A stretch of DNA of 46,733 nucleotides, taken from positions 1-46,733 of the forward strand of contig DASRMS010000041.1 of assembly GCA_035647835.1 (NCBI GenBank). The letters run 5' to 3'. The notes under the pieces were generated by a model. The model saw only the letters and a program-made list of their open reading frames with translations, searched no databases and was not told the origin of the DNA. This DNA comes from UBA9865 sp035647835. GTDB lineage: Bacteria; Bacillota; Dethiobacteria; Dethiobacterales; Dethiobacteraceae. Positions 16,423 to 25,120 of this stretch are shown here, piece after piece (position 1 is the first letter of the stretch; each line of letters opens with the position of its first letter). The translations under genes were made by a program, and so were the position numbers.

Positions 16423-18912
16423 ATGAAAACAATCATCATGGCCGGTGGTCAAGGCTCACGTTTACGGCCGCTGACTTGTGACCGACCTAAACCGATGGTG
16501 CCGCTGATTAACCGGCCGATGATGGAACATATAGTGGCCTTACTAAAGCGGTATGGCTTACGCAAAATTGGCGTGACATTACAATATTTACCGCAGCAAA
16601 TTAAAAACTATTTTACAGACGGCCGGGAATTCGGAGTAGCGATGCGCTACTTTACGGAAAATTCCCCGTTAGGCACTGCGGGCAGTGTGAAGAATGCTGC
16701 TTCTTTTTTGGATGAGACTTTTATGGTGATTAGTGGTGATGCGCTCACAGACTTTGATCTGCAGCAAGCAATTAACTTTCATCGACAAAAGGGCAGCCTG
16801 GCTACACTGGTGCTTACTGCCGTGGAACAACCGCTAGAGTATGGTGTGGTCATTACCACAGAGGAGGGACAGATCACACAGTTTCTGGAGAAACCGAGCT
16901 GGGGTGAGGTTTTTAGTGATACCGTCAACACGGGTATTTATATTTTAGAGCCTGAAATACTTGCTTTTATTCCTGATACTGTGAAATTCGACTTTTCGCA
17001 AGATCTATTTCCGCTGCTGATGGCCAAGGGGTATCCTTTGTATGGCTATGTAGCAAAGGGCTATTGGTGTGATATCGGCAATTTACAGCAGTATCATCAA
17101 GCCCATTTAGATATCTTGCAGGGTAAGGTGAATATTGAGCTGCAGGCTAGAGAAATTTCTCCAGGTATTTATGTCGGTGAGGATGTCATTATTGAGCCGG
17201 GTGCCTACCTCACTGCCCCCGTCTTGATAGGCAATGGTGCCTGTATTAAGCAAGGCGCAGTTGTGGCGGAGTCCTCCGTTATTGGTCCACAAACACAAGT
17301 AGATTCATTTGCCTCTGTCAAGCGCGGTATTACTTGGCGCAATACATACCTTGCTCCGCAGACAGAAATTCGTGGTGCCATTCTCGGCAATCGGGTGCAG
17401 GTACTGCAAGGCACCTCATTATTCGAGGGTGCTGTCGTAGGTGACGACACTGTTTTAGAAGAACATTGCACCATTAAACCCAATATTAAAATCTGGCCCC
17501 ATAAACGGATCGCCAGCGGCAGTACGGTGTCCGAAAGCATTATCTGGGGCACAAAGCCCACGAGGAACCTTTTTGGCAGCGCTGGCATCAGCGGTGAAGT
17601 AAATTTAGAGATTACACCGGAGCTGGTGGCGAAACTTGCCGCGGCCTATGGTTCCCTCTTGGGTGAAGGCCGCCAAGTCGTAATCAGTAGTGATGACTGG
17701 AAAGCATCCCGGATGTTAAAGGCTGCCGCACTGGCCGGACTGCTTTCAGCCGGTGTGCAAGTTTATGATTTGGGTGTTTCTGTAACCCCCATTACTCGCC
17801 AGGCGATTAAGCAGTTAGAGGTGCAAGGCGGTATCCATGTGCAGTTGTCATACGATGTGAATACCAACACACGTCTGCAATTTTTTGATGCAGCAGGCTT
17901 GGCACTAACCAAAGCTTGGGAACGAAAAATTGAGCAGACTTACTACCGAGAGGACTTTAAACGGATCAAAGGTTTAGCTGTGGGTGAAAGTAATCAGCTT
18001 GCACAGTATGCAGATTCCTACCGGGAAAATTTGCTGCAGAATTTAGATATTACTGTTTTTGCCCGTAAGCGCCGCAAAGTACTCTTAGCCTATGTGACCC
18101 CTTGGTTGTACACTTATCTTTTGCCCATCCTGCAGCAGTTAAATTGTGAAGTTATTTCTATCTCTGCTCCTGAGGACGGGCCGTTGACGCTGCAAGCTCT
18201 CCAGGAGCAATTTAGTAGTGTGGCTGCTACCGTGCAGCGCTTAAATGCCGATTTAGGTGTGGTGATGGATGCTAATGCAGAAAAATTGGTGCTCTTTACA
18301 CCACAAGGGCAAATTATTGCCGAGGAGCTGTTTAGAGCGTTAATCACCACGATCATTTTTCGTAGTGCCAGCGGCAGTACGATGGCTGTCCCTGTAACTG
18401 CCCCGGCAGTAATCGAAAAATTAGCTGCTATGTACCAGGGCAAGGTCTTACGGACCAAAACAACACCGCGTTCTCTGATGGAAGCTTTGGCTGCCGGTGA
18501 TAACTGCAGCCAAAGATATGACCCCTTCACGCTCTCTTTTGATGCTATCTCCTCCTTAGTAAAAATACTGGAATATTTAGCGGCTGAGGCTACAGACTTG
18601 ACGACACTTGTAGACAGTATTCCGCCATTTTATGTGCATCAGCGTGAAGTTGACTGTTCCTGGGGGGCAAAAGGTGCTGTCATGCGCCGTCTGATTGAGG
18701 AGACACGCCATGCAGATGTAGAGCTGTTAGATGGAGTTAAAGTGCAGCATCAGCAGGGGTGGGCTTTGGTCCTGCCTGACTCAGAAAAACCTGTTTATCG
18801 TATCTACAGTGAAGGTTATAATGCCGAAATAGCAGAAGAGTTAACTGATCTTTACGCGCAAAGAATTAAAAAGTACCAAACTGAATTAGGTAAACAGAGA
18901 AACGAGTCCTGA
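16423..18912 (+). CDS. Sugar nucleotidyltransferase fused to degenerate phosphohexomutase
   Basis: 829 residues in three parts. The N-terminal nucleotidyltransferase (about 1-230) has the intact MAGGQGSRLRPLT signature, RPKPMVPLINRP, and the Asp of VISGDALTDFD that binds metal and nucleotide; it should make an NDP-hexose. Left-handed beta-helix repeats follow (about 250-365). The C-terminal third (about 385-825) has the phosphoglucomutase/phosphomannomutase fold, but the phosphoserine loop normally TASHNP reads QLSYDVNTNT (474-483) and the metal loop DGDGDR reads DANAEK (616-621). It is thus probably not a working mutase. Usually annotated mannose-1-phosphate guanylyltransferase; in this operon a glucose-1-phosphate role is also possible. 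Start is the ATG 6 bases after GGGGGG. Confidence 0.85.
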   Translation: MKTIIMAGGQGSRLRPLTCDRPKPMVPLINRPMMEHIVALLKRYGLRKIGVTLQYLPQQIKNYFTDGREFGVAMRYFTENSPLGTAGSVKNAASFLDETFMVISGDALTDFDLQQAINFHRQKGSLATLVLTAVEQPLEYGVVITTEEGQITQFLEKPSWGEVFSDTVNTGIYILEPEILAFIPDTVKFDFSQDLFPLLMAKGYPLYGYVAKGYWCDIGNLQQYHQAHLDILQGKVNIELQAREISPGIYVGEDVIIEPGAYLTAPVLIGNGACIKQGAVVAESSVIGPQTQVDSFASVKRGITWRNTYLAPQTEIRGAILGNRVQVLQGTSLFEGAVVGDDTVLEEHCTIKPNIKIWPHKRIASGSTVSESIIWGTKPTRNLFGSAGISGEVNLEITPELVAKLAAAYGSLLGEGRQVVISSDDWKASRMLKAAALAGLLSAGVQVYDLGVSVTPITRQAIKQLEVQGGIHVQLSYDVNTNTRLQFFDAAGLALTKAWERKIEQTYYREDFKRIKGLAVGESNQLAQYADSYRENLLQNLDITVFARKRRKVLLAYVTPWLYTYLLPILQQLNCEVISISAPEDGPLTLQALQEQFSSVAATVQRLNADLGVVMDANAEKLVLFTPQGQIIAEELFRALITTIIFRSASGSTMAVPVTAPAVIEKLAAMYQGKVLRTKTTPRSLMEALAAGDNCSQRYDPFTLSFDAISSLVKILEYLAAEATDLTTLVDSIPPFYVHQREVDCSWGAKGAVMRRLIEETRHADVELLDGVKVQHQQGWALVLPDSEKPVYRIYSEGYNAEIAEELTDLYAQRIKKYQTELGKQRNES

Positions 18913-18932
18913 CAAAAGTCAGGGCTCGTTTC
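18899..18932 (+). terminator. Hairpin terminator overlapping the preceding stop codon
   Basis: A 15-bp stem (18899-18913 with 18918-18932, one G-U pair) with a 4-base loop AAAA. The TGA stop codon lies inside the 5' arm. The trailing T-run is weak, so efficiency is uncertain. Confidence 0.6.
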
Positions 18933-19021
18933 TGTATAGGTTAAGGAGCTTAATTAAATAATAATAAATAGTGTGAGATTTTTTATTGTAGATAAAACGT
19001 TGGGCAAAAAGGGGTGGCAAG

Positions 19022-19474
19022 GTGGATAAAGTTGTTAGCGGCGGTATAGCAGGGGGGATTGCTGGCCTACTAGTTGGTCTGCTTTCTAAAATCTTGAGTA
19101 AAGTAAAGCTGTGCCAACTATGTTTAATTAAAATTGGCGGGGGACTGTCTAACCAAGCGATGTTAGCTGAGAATAGTGCTTTGTTGTGGCAAGTTATTGG
19201 TTGGCTCAGCCATCTGCTTATTAGTATGGTTTTAGGCATTATTTTCTTGTATCTGCTCCATTACACGGGTAAAGAGTACATCCTGCTTAAAGGAGTGATG
19301 TTTGGCGCAGTCGTTTGGTTAGTTGATATCACCATTATTTCTCCCCTTTTAGGTTTTATTCCCGCTCGCAGCAGGCCGCTTGACCTGTTAATCCTGCTGG
19401 CTTACCACATCATTTTCGGCTATCTGGCAGCCGTATTGAGCAGGCGCTTTGCCAAAACAACAGCCCAAGCGTAG
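19022..19474 (+). CDS. Conserved-looking membrane protein, function unknown
   Basis: 150 residues, basic at both ends, with four predicted membrane helices (about 7-25, 58-82, 88-108, 118-142). The N-terminal helix is Gly-rich (GGIAGGIAGLLVGLLSKIL), and the chain carries a CQLCLIK motif in the first loop that could bind metal or form a disulfide, though this is speculation. Starts at GTG, with GGGGTGG about 6 bases upstream. Layout resembles small DUF1440/YqhR-like membrane proteins but I cannot assign a family. Lies alone between two hairpins and converges on the GH57 branching enzyme. Confidence 0.65.
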   Translation: MDKVVSGGIAGGIAGLLVGLLSKILSKVKLCQLCLIKIGGGLSNQAMLAENSALLWQVIGWLSHLLISMVLGIIFLYLLHYTGKEYILLKGVMFGAVVWLVDITIISPLLGFIPARSRPLDLLILLAYHIIFGYLAAVLSRRFAKTTAQA

Positions 19475-19495
19475 AGCTTGGGCTGTTGTTTTGGC
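19451..19495. terminator. Bidirectional hairpin between convergent genes
   Basis: A perfect 20-bp stem (19451-19470 with 19476-19495) with a 5-base loop GTAGA that contains the upstream stop codon. It lies between the convergent genes at 19022 and 19522. Neither side has a long T-run outside the stem, but the arm itself is T-rich. Confidence 0.65.
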
Positions 19496-19521
19496 TCACT
19501 AAAAATACCTTGTCCTTACTG

Positions 19522-21147
19522 TTACGAGTTTAGGGAGGCCATAACTTTTTCTGTTTGCTGCAGAGGTGCATAAATGCGGAAATCTAGCTGAGAAAAGATA
19601 TTATCTTTGGTTTGTAGTTTTCGCAGCCAATCCTCATCGATCTTGTTTTGATAAATTTGCTGCCACAGACGGTTAAAACGCACTAAATGATCATGGGCAC
19701 TTTCCTGTGCATACTGCACCATGGTACCGGTGGTCATAATAAACGGCCAATCACTGGCTTGTGCTAACAGCAGTTCACGAGCCAGTTGATTTAAAGCTTC
19801 TTCCTGCAGCCCACTGGCGTGGGGGAAATCAACAGCTGCTTGGCTCATGCGTTCTGCTGCCATATGTAGATGACGATAAAGCCAATCATTGTTTTCGTTT
19901 AACCAGACTTCATGATAACCATTACTACCCCAGCTGGAGGATGAAGGCTCTGCTTCCTGCAGCGGTAGACCCAGACTTAAATATTCTGAGGGAGTAATGG
20001 GACGAAATACCTCTTGGTCGTAATCTATTTTTCTAAATAAATCTTCTAGCCAGGCAGGCCCTTCATACCACCAGTGACCAAACAGTTCAGCATCATATGG
20101 TGCTACCACAATGGGGGGACGATCAATCTCACCGGCGACATATTCTATTTGGCGTTCGCGGTTAAACATGAAATTGCCTGCGTGTTGTGCTAATTTTTTT
20201 TGTGCTTGTGCCAAATTATATGGCTCTTTAGCATCGGTCTTGCCCGTAATACGATAATACTTAAAACCTGTATGGGTGCGAATGCCATCGGGATGAATGT
20301 AAGGTCCAATATAATCTAGTGGTAAGTCGAAACCGATATCACGATAAAAATCACGGTAAGCAAAATCGCCAGGGTAACCTTCTGTTTTACTCCAAACCTG
20401 CTTGCTTGATTCTACATCGCGACCAAAAGCAGCAACCCCGTGAGGCGTAAGCAAGGGACTATAGGTGCCATAAGCAGGTCTAGGTTTGGCAAAGACAATG
20501 CCGTGAGTATCGACAAGGAAGTAGTTGATGCCCAGCTCTGCTAGAAGAGCATCAATCTTGTAATCGTAGGCACATTCCGGCAGCCAGATGCCTTTAGGGG
20601 CCTGACCAAACAGCTGTGTATGTTGTTCAACGGCAGTAAATAGTTGTGCATACACTGCTTCCGGGTTCGTAAGTAAAAGGGGTAAATAGCCATGAGTTGC
20701 CGCACAAGTTATAATTTCCAGTTTGCCGCCAGCAGCTAGCTGTCGGAAAGCACCCGCTAAATCTGCCCGGTAGGTTGTAAAAAAGGTATCATACGCAGAC
20801 TGCAGGCGCTGCAGGTAATGGCCGGCCAAAGGGGAGAAAACAGGATCGTTGGCGGTACGTTTAACTTCTTTATCGGCTAACTCTAGTAAGGACAGCAAGT
20901 AGTGACGATATTTCCCTTGCAGATATTCATCCTGCCACATGGCAGCCAAGGTTGGTGAAATGGAAATGGTCAGCCGATAATCAATCTTATCCTGTTCAAG
21001 CCGGGTCAAGCTTTCCAGCAAAGGTAAGTATGTTTCTGTAAGCGCCTCAAAAAGCCATTTTTCTTCAAAAGAGTAGGTATATTCGGGATGCCGGACATAA
21101 GGCAGATGAGCATGTAAAACAAGCGAGAAATAACCTTTCGTCACCAT
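19522..21147 (-). CDS. GH57 1,4-alpha-glucan branching enzyme (DUF1957 type)
   Basis: 541 residues, the usual size for GH57 branching enzymes. It opens with the family region HAHLPYVRHPE (residues 12-22). The nucleophile is Glu191 in GIWLPECAYD and the acid/base is Asp352 in APYDAELFGHWWYEGP; the C-terminal DUF1957 helical domain (about 410-535) contains SSWGSNGYHEVWLNENNDW. These residues match the enzymes that make alpha-1,6 branches in glycogen of many thermophiles and anaerobes. The ATG overlaps the stop of the DUF4912 gene (ATGGTGA), and GGAGG lies 3 bases before it (6 before GTG 21144). Forms a two-gene unit with DUF4912, divergent from the rest of the cluster. Confidence 0.9.
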   Translation of the reverse strand: MVTKGYFSLVLHAHLPYVRHPEYTYSFEEKWLFEALTETYLPLLESLTRLEQDKIDYRLTISISPTLAAMWQDEYLQGKYRHYLLSLLELADKEVKRTANDPVFSPLAGHYLQRLQSAYDTFFTTYRADLAGAFRQLAAGGKLEIITCAATHGYLPLLLTNPEAVYAQLFTAVEQHTQLFGQAPKGIWLPECAYDYKIDALLAELGINYFLVDTHGIVFAKPRPAYGTYSPLLTPHGVAAFGRDVESSKQVWSKTEGYPGDFAYRDFYRDIGFDLPLDYIGPYIHPDGIRTHTGFKYYRITGKTDAKEPYNLAQAQKKLAQHAGNFMFNRERQIEYVAGEIDRPPIVVAPYDAELFGHWWYEGPAWLEDLFRKIDYDQEVFRPITPSEYLSLGLPLQEAEPSSSSWGSNGYHEVWLNENNDWLYRHLHMAAERMSQAAVDFPHASGLQEEALNQLARELLLAQASDWPFIMTTGTMVQYAQESAHDHLVRFNRLWQQIYQNKIDEDWLRKLQTKDNIFSQLDFRIYAPLQQTEKVMASLNS

Positions 21148-21644
21148 GGTCCTCCTTCTGTAATAGGCTTGTCGCAAATTAGTTCATAAGATGAATAACC
21201 CGACATGCTGCGATAGTAACGGTGCTGCCAAAAAGCAAACATTCGCCAGCGCGGATCGAGGACTGAAGAAATGGAATCACGTGGTGTGTTTACAGCGTTT
21301 GAGGTCAGTATGTTTACAAAGCTGCCGTCAGCAAGCAGACGACCTAACTGCGCATAATAGCGTTGATCGGCATCGTTTACCGCTAAGTACCAGTTGCTGG
21401 CAAGGTTGTTGATAGGAAAATCCTGCACCTTCGCTGTACTGACGTTTGTTAGTTTAATCATGCTGGAGCCCCTTGTCCACAGTTCAGGGTATTGCTGCTC
21501 ATACTTTTGTTCTAGTTCAGGTGTAACCTCCCAATAAGCTAAAAGCTTGTGCGGATCTCGTGGCAAAAGTACCAGGCGGTCCACACCGTAGCTGTTGGGA
21601 AGTGTCCAACCCGCATTTAATTCATGACGATCCGGTGCGTGCAT
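21141..21644 (-). CDS. DUF4912 domain protein
   Basis: 167 residues. Contains the DUF4912 pattern: LPNSYGVDRLVLLPRDPHKLLAYWEVTPE (about 15-43), a middle beta-rich part, and RYYAQLGRLLADGSFVNILTSN with a TPRDSISSVLDPRWRMF end. The family often lies beside GH57 branching enzymes and glycosyltransferases; the beta-sandwich nature suggests carbohydrate binding, which is inference. ATG at 21644 has AAGGAGG 6 bases upstream; an earlier ATG at 21800 lacks one and lies beyond the divergent promoter region. Its stop overlaps the branching enzyme start, so the two proteins are probably made in a fixed ratio. Confidence 0.85.
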   Translation of the reverse strand: MHAPDRHELNAGWTLPNSYGVDRLVLLPRDPHKLLAYWEVTPELEQKYEQQYPELWTRGSSMIKLTNVSTAKVQDFPINNLASNWYLAVNDADQRYYAQLGRLLADGSFVNILTSNAVNTPRDSISSVLDPRWRMFAFWQHRYYRSMSGYSSYELICDKPITEGGPW

Positions 21645-21830
21645 AACTGCCTCCTTACAAGCAAAAAATTTTAGTAGGATAGATGAAGAACATGTAATAG
21701 TATTGCCCTTGTCTATTGTTCTTATGTTTGCGAAATTCCCAAGCTGCCAGACTTTGCATATAAATGGCGCCATGTGGCAAGCTATGCGTACATCGCACAA
21801 GGGGCTAATAATGCTGGCTGGGGGGAGATA

Positions 21831-23054
21831 ATGGTGAGAATTGCCTTGATCTGCCGTAATTTAACTATCTTTGACACAGACGCAACACTTTTACAACTTG
21901 CTCAAGAAATTACTCAGCAAGGTCGGGAATGTTGTATTTTTACTGCAGACAAAGAACTTAAAGTGCAAAAACCAGTCTTATTTGCTTCTTTTTATGTCGT
22001 CAGCGGCGGGCAGCTCCAGCAGATTGCAGTGACAGAACAAAGACAGGGTGCCCTGCGCATTTTTACTATTTCTGCTGCCAGCTCTACGCTTTTTGCTGCT
22101 GCTGTGGCCGGCATGGCCCGGCACCTGCTGCTGAGCGAAGAAAAAATAGATTTGCTGCATCTTTTCAGTGCCGCAGATGTTTGCGCGGCTTTACTATGTC
22201 AGCAATATTTTCAAATTCCTTTTGTCTATTCTGTCCGAGAACTTCAAGAAATAAAACAAAGAAAGCAAGATTTTCAGGATTTAAGCCTGACGGCCCCAGC
22301 ACAAGTTTTCACTGTTGGTGACTTTATTTTAAATGAGCAATTAGCAGCGCAGGAGGCAGCTTACATGATTGATGAAACTGGTAATCCTCGCTTATGGCGT
22401 GAATTTTTTTGTGCTTATGCCGGCAAATATATTGAAGGTAAACCGTTTATCAATGTGAGCTATTGGTCACAGTTAAAATCAACGCCGCGTCAAACTCGTA
22501 AAAGTGAACTTTTACAGAAGCTGTTAAGTGAAAAGGATTTCGTAGTTGCCTGTGAAAAGCCGCCTGTACAGCCACCTGTACAGCCACCTGCTCTAATGGG
22601 GGAGGTGCTGTTTGTCAGCTCTAATCTTAACAAGACAGAACGTTTAAGCCTGCTGCAAGCCGCAGACTACTATTTAGTAGAAAACCTACAGCCTGAAAAT
22701 CTCTTAACGGCGATGGCCGCTGGATGTATTCCTATTGCTCCTGTCCAGAGCTTCACGCAAAGTTTAATACATGACGAGGAGCAGCAGTCTGCGCAGGCTA
22801 CTGGATATTTATATCAGCAAGAAGGTTGGCCAAGTGTTTTACAGCGAGCCTGCACTGATTATCGTGCGCGGCCTGGTCAGCAGCAGCAGTTACGTCAACG
22901 CGGCATGATGTTAATTCGTGACTATTTTAGTATTAAGACGGCGGCCGCACTTTATGAACGGATCTACCATGGTTCTGCACCGGTTAGATTGCCCTTTATT
23001 ATGGAAAACAACAGGCAGCCAACTGCTACTGGCGTAAATGAGGTACAACTATGA
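21831..23054 (+). CDS. Degenerate GT4-like glycosyltransferase
   Basis: 407 residues. The N-terminal half has a Rossmann-like start (VRIALICRNL) with LLHLFSAADVCAALLCQQYFQIPFVYSV resembling the acceptor domain of glycogen synthases. The C-terminal half has LLQAADYYLVENLQPENLLTAMAAGCIPI, the place of the usual E-x7-E donor motif, here reading ENLQPENLLTAMA rather than EPFGxxxLE. A Pro-rich linker with repeated PPVQ (about 243-253) joins them. Likely a diverged, maybe inactive or substrate-shifted, transferase. ATG 21831 follows GGGGGAG closely; GTG 21834 is an alternative. Ends overlapping the next gene by 4 bases. Confidence 0.65.
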   Translation: MVRIALICRNLTIFDTDATLLQLAQEITQQGRECCIFTADKELKVQKPVLFASFYVVSGGQLQQIAVTEQRQGALRIFTISAASSTLFAAAVAGMARHLLLSEEKIDLLHLFSAADVCAALLCQQYFQIPFVYSVRELQEIKQRKQDFQDLSLTAPAQVFTVGDFILNEQLAAQEAAYMIDETGNPRLWREFFCAYAGKYIEGKPFINVSYWSQLKSTPRQTRKSELLQKLLSEKDFVVACEKPPVQPPVQPPALMGEVLFVSSNLNKTERLSLLQAADYYLVENLQPENLLTAMAAGCIPIAPVQSFTQSLIHDEEQQSAQATGYLYQQEGWPSVLQRACTDYRARPGQQQQLRQRGMMLIRDYFSIKTAAALYERIYHGSAPVRLPFIMENNRQPTATGVNEVQL

Positions 23055-25120
23055 AGAAAACAGCAGGCCGCAAAATAAACTTTATTTTAGCTTTACATAA
23101 CCATCAACCAGAAGGCAACTTTCCTGACGTCTTCGAAAAAAACTATCAATTAGCGTATGAACCCTTTATCCAGGAGCTGGAACAATTCCCTGAACTGAAG
23201 GTGGTGCAGCACTATTCGGGCATTCTTTTACGCTGGCTGCAGGAGAATCATCCCAACTTTATGTCCCGCTTGCGTCAACTTGCTGCCAACGGTCAAGTAG
23301 AACTGATGGGCGGTGCTTTTTATGAGCCAATTTTGGTCATGATTCCAGATGAGGATAAAGTAAACCAGATTAAAAAGCAAAGCCGTTTTCTCCGTGAAAA
23401 CTTCCAAGTTACTGTAAGTGGTGTTTGGTTGGCGGAGCGGGTCTGGGAACCTCATTTGGTGCGGCCTCTGGCTGAGGCGGGGATGCATTATACTGTTTTG
23501 GATGATGAGCTGTTTGAAAAAGTTGGTCTTAAGGAAGAAGAACTGCTGCGTGCTTATGTCGTAGAAGAGGCGGGTAGACGCCTGGCGGTCTTTCCCATTA
23601 ACGAAAAGATGCGTTATCTAATTCCTTTTGCTGAACCTGAAGAAGCTATTGCTTATTTAGCAGAAATGGCCACACCTGAAGGCGAGCGTGTTGTCGTCCT
23701 GGCTGATGATGGTGAAAAATTCGGTTCTTGGCCGGGAACTGGCAAACGGGTTTATGAACAAAGATGGCTGCAGCGATTTTTTAAGCTGTTAAAGGAAAAT
23801 AGTGACTGGCTGCAGGTTACTACCTTTACCGAGTATCTGCAAAACTACCACCCAGCTGGGCTGGTTTATCTGTCGGCAGGTTCCTACCGCGAGATGATGG
23901 AATGGTCAGGTGGATTTTGGCGTAATTTCCTGGTACGGTATCCGGAGAGTAATCAGATTCATAAAAAAATGCTGCATGTGCGCGAAAAACTGCAGAGCTT
24001 ACCCGCTAGCCCCCAAAAAAGAGAAGCAGAAGAGTATCTCTGGGCTGGTCAGTGTAACTGTGCTTACTGGCATGGCGTGTTTGGCGGACTTTATCTAAAC
24101 TTTCTACGTTCTGCCCTGTATAGTCGTCTCCTCGCTGCTGAAGAGATTACAGATCGTGCCCTACATGGAAGCGAGCCATGGGTAGAGTTAGAAAGAAAAG
24201 ATTTTAACTACGATGGTGCCGATGAAGTGGTAGTTACGGGATCGGACTTGGCCTTTATTGTCGCTCCGGAACAAGGAGGCGCTCTCTTAGAGCTTGACTT
24301 TAAGCCTAAACGCTTTAATTTGTTTGATGTGCTCACGCGCAGCAAAGAAAACTATCATTGCAGCCTTTATGAGCAAGCGCAAGAAATATGCAAGACTGAT
24401 GAGGTTAAAACTATTCACCACATTTCCCGGGTTAAGGAGGCAGGACTGGAGCAGCTATTAACCTATGACCCTTATCGCCGTGCTTCTTGGCGTGACCACT
24501 TTTTCCCACAGCAAAGTGATCTTTTACAAGCAATTGCTGAAGTGGAAATAGGTGATTTTGCCAATGCCCCCTACGAGATTATTTCTGCCACAGAGAGCAA
24601 TGCTGCGCATCTGGAACTGGAACGCCATGGTACTGTAGTATTGGCAGGTGAAGTATGCCCCCTTCTTGTCTATAAAGCACTTCACTATCAGCCGCAGGAA
24701 GGTGAGCTTCGTTACAGTTATCGATTGCAAAACAGGGGTAAAAAAGAGCTTGAGCTTGACTTTGCCGTGGAATTTAATATTAATTTCTTGGCAGGCCAAG
24801 CTTCAGACCGCTACTATAGTGCACCGGGGCAGATCTTGACCAATCGCCAGCTGAATTCTCGCGGTAGAACAGCAAACCTCACTCGTTTTGGCCTGGTTGA
24901 TGAATGGCAAGGCATCTCTACCATGTTTCGTTTTGATCGACCAGCTACGGTATGGCGGATGCCGATTGAAACAGTCTCGCAGTCAGAAGAAGGCATGGAG
25001 CGTGTTTATCAGGGCTCCATGATCCTGCCAACTTGGAAGGTTAAGTTATTACCGCACACACCTTGGTCACTTACCTTTACACAATCGGTCTCAGAACTGG
25101 TGCGGGAGGTGCATAAATGA
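23051..25120 (+). CDS. GH57 4-alpha-glucanotransferase / alpha-amylase
   Basis: 689 residues, similar in layout to the Thermococcus litoralis 4-alpha-glucanotransferase. The N-terminal GH57 barrel has HNHQPEGNF at about 16-24, the nucleophile Glu129 in GVWLAERVWEP and the acid/base Asp in LADDGEKFGSWPGT (about 217-230). DUF1925 and DUF1926 beta-domains follow (about 290-690). The enzyme would disproportionate or hydrolyse linear alpha-1,4-glucans in the cytoplasm; no signal peptide. The ATG overlaps the preceding stop by 4 bases, and its TGA overlaps the next start, so 21831-26820 are one translation-coupled unit. Confidence 0.92.
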   Translation: MKKTAGRKINFILALHNHQPEGNFPDVFEKNYQLAYEPFIQELEQFPELKVVQHYSGILLRWLQENHPNFMSRLRQLAANGQVELMGGAFYEPILVMIPDEDKVNQIKKQSRFLRENFQVTVSGVWLAERVWEPHLVRPLAEAGMHYTVLDDELFEKVGLKEEELLRAYVVEEAGRRLAVFPINEKMRYLIPFAEPEEAIAYLAEMATPEGERVVVLADDGEKFGSWPGTGKRVYEQRWLQRFFKLLKENSDWLQVTTFTEYLQNYHPAGLVYLSAGSYREMMEWSGGFWRNFLVRYPESNQIHKKMLHVREKLQSLPASPQKREAEEYLWAGQCNCAYWHGVFGGLYLNFLRSALYSRLLAAEEITDRALHGSEPWVELERKDFNYDGADEVVVTGSDLAFIVAPEQGGALLELDFKPKRFNLFDVLTRSKENYHCSLYEQAQEICKTDEVKTIHHISRVKEAGLEQLLTYDPYRRASWRDHFFPQQSDLLQAIAEVEIGDFANAPYEIISATESNAAHLELERHGTVVLAGEVCPLLVYKALHYQPQEGELRYSYRLQNRGKKELELDFAVEFNINFLAGQASDRYYSAPGQILTNRQLNSRGRTANLTRFGLVDEWQGISTMFRFDRPATVWRMPIETVSQSEEGMERVYQGSMILPTWKVKLLPHTPWSLTFTQSVSELVREVHK

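Noticed and set aside
17205..17588. A 127-codon minus-strand frame
   Set aside because: Antisense shadow inside the nucleotidyltransferase fusion gene.
22560..22592. Tandem CCACCTGTACAG repeat as a CRISPR or mobile element
   Set aside because: Only about two units, in frame, coding for PPVQ; an in-gene linker repeat.
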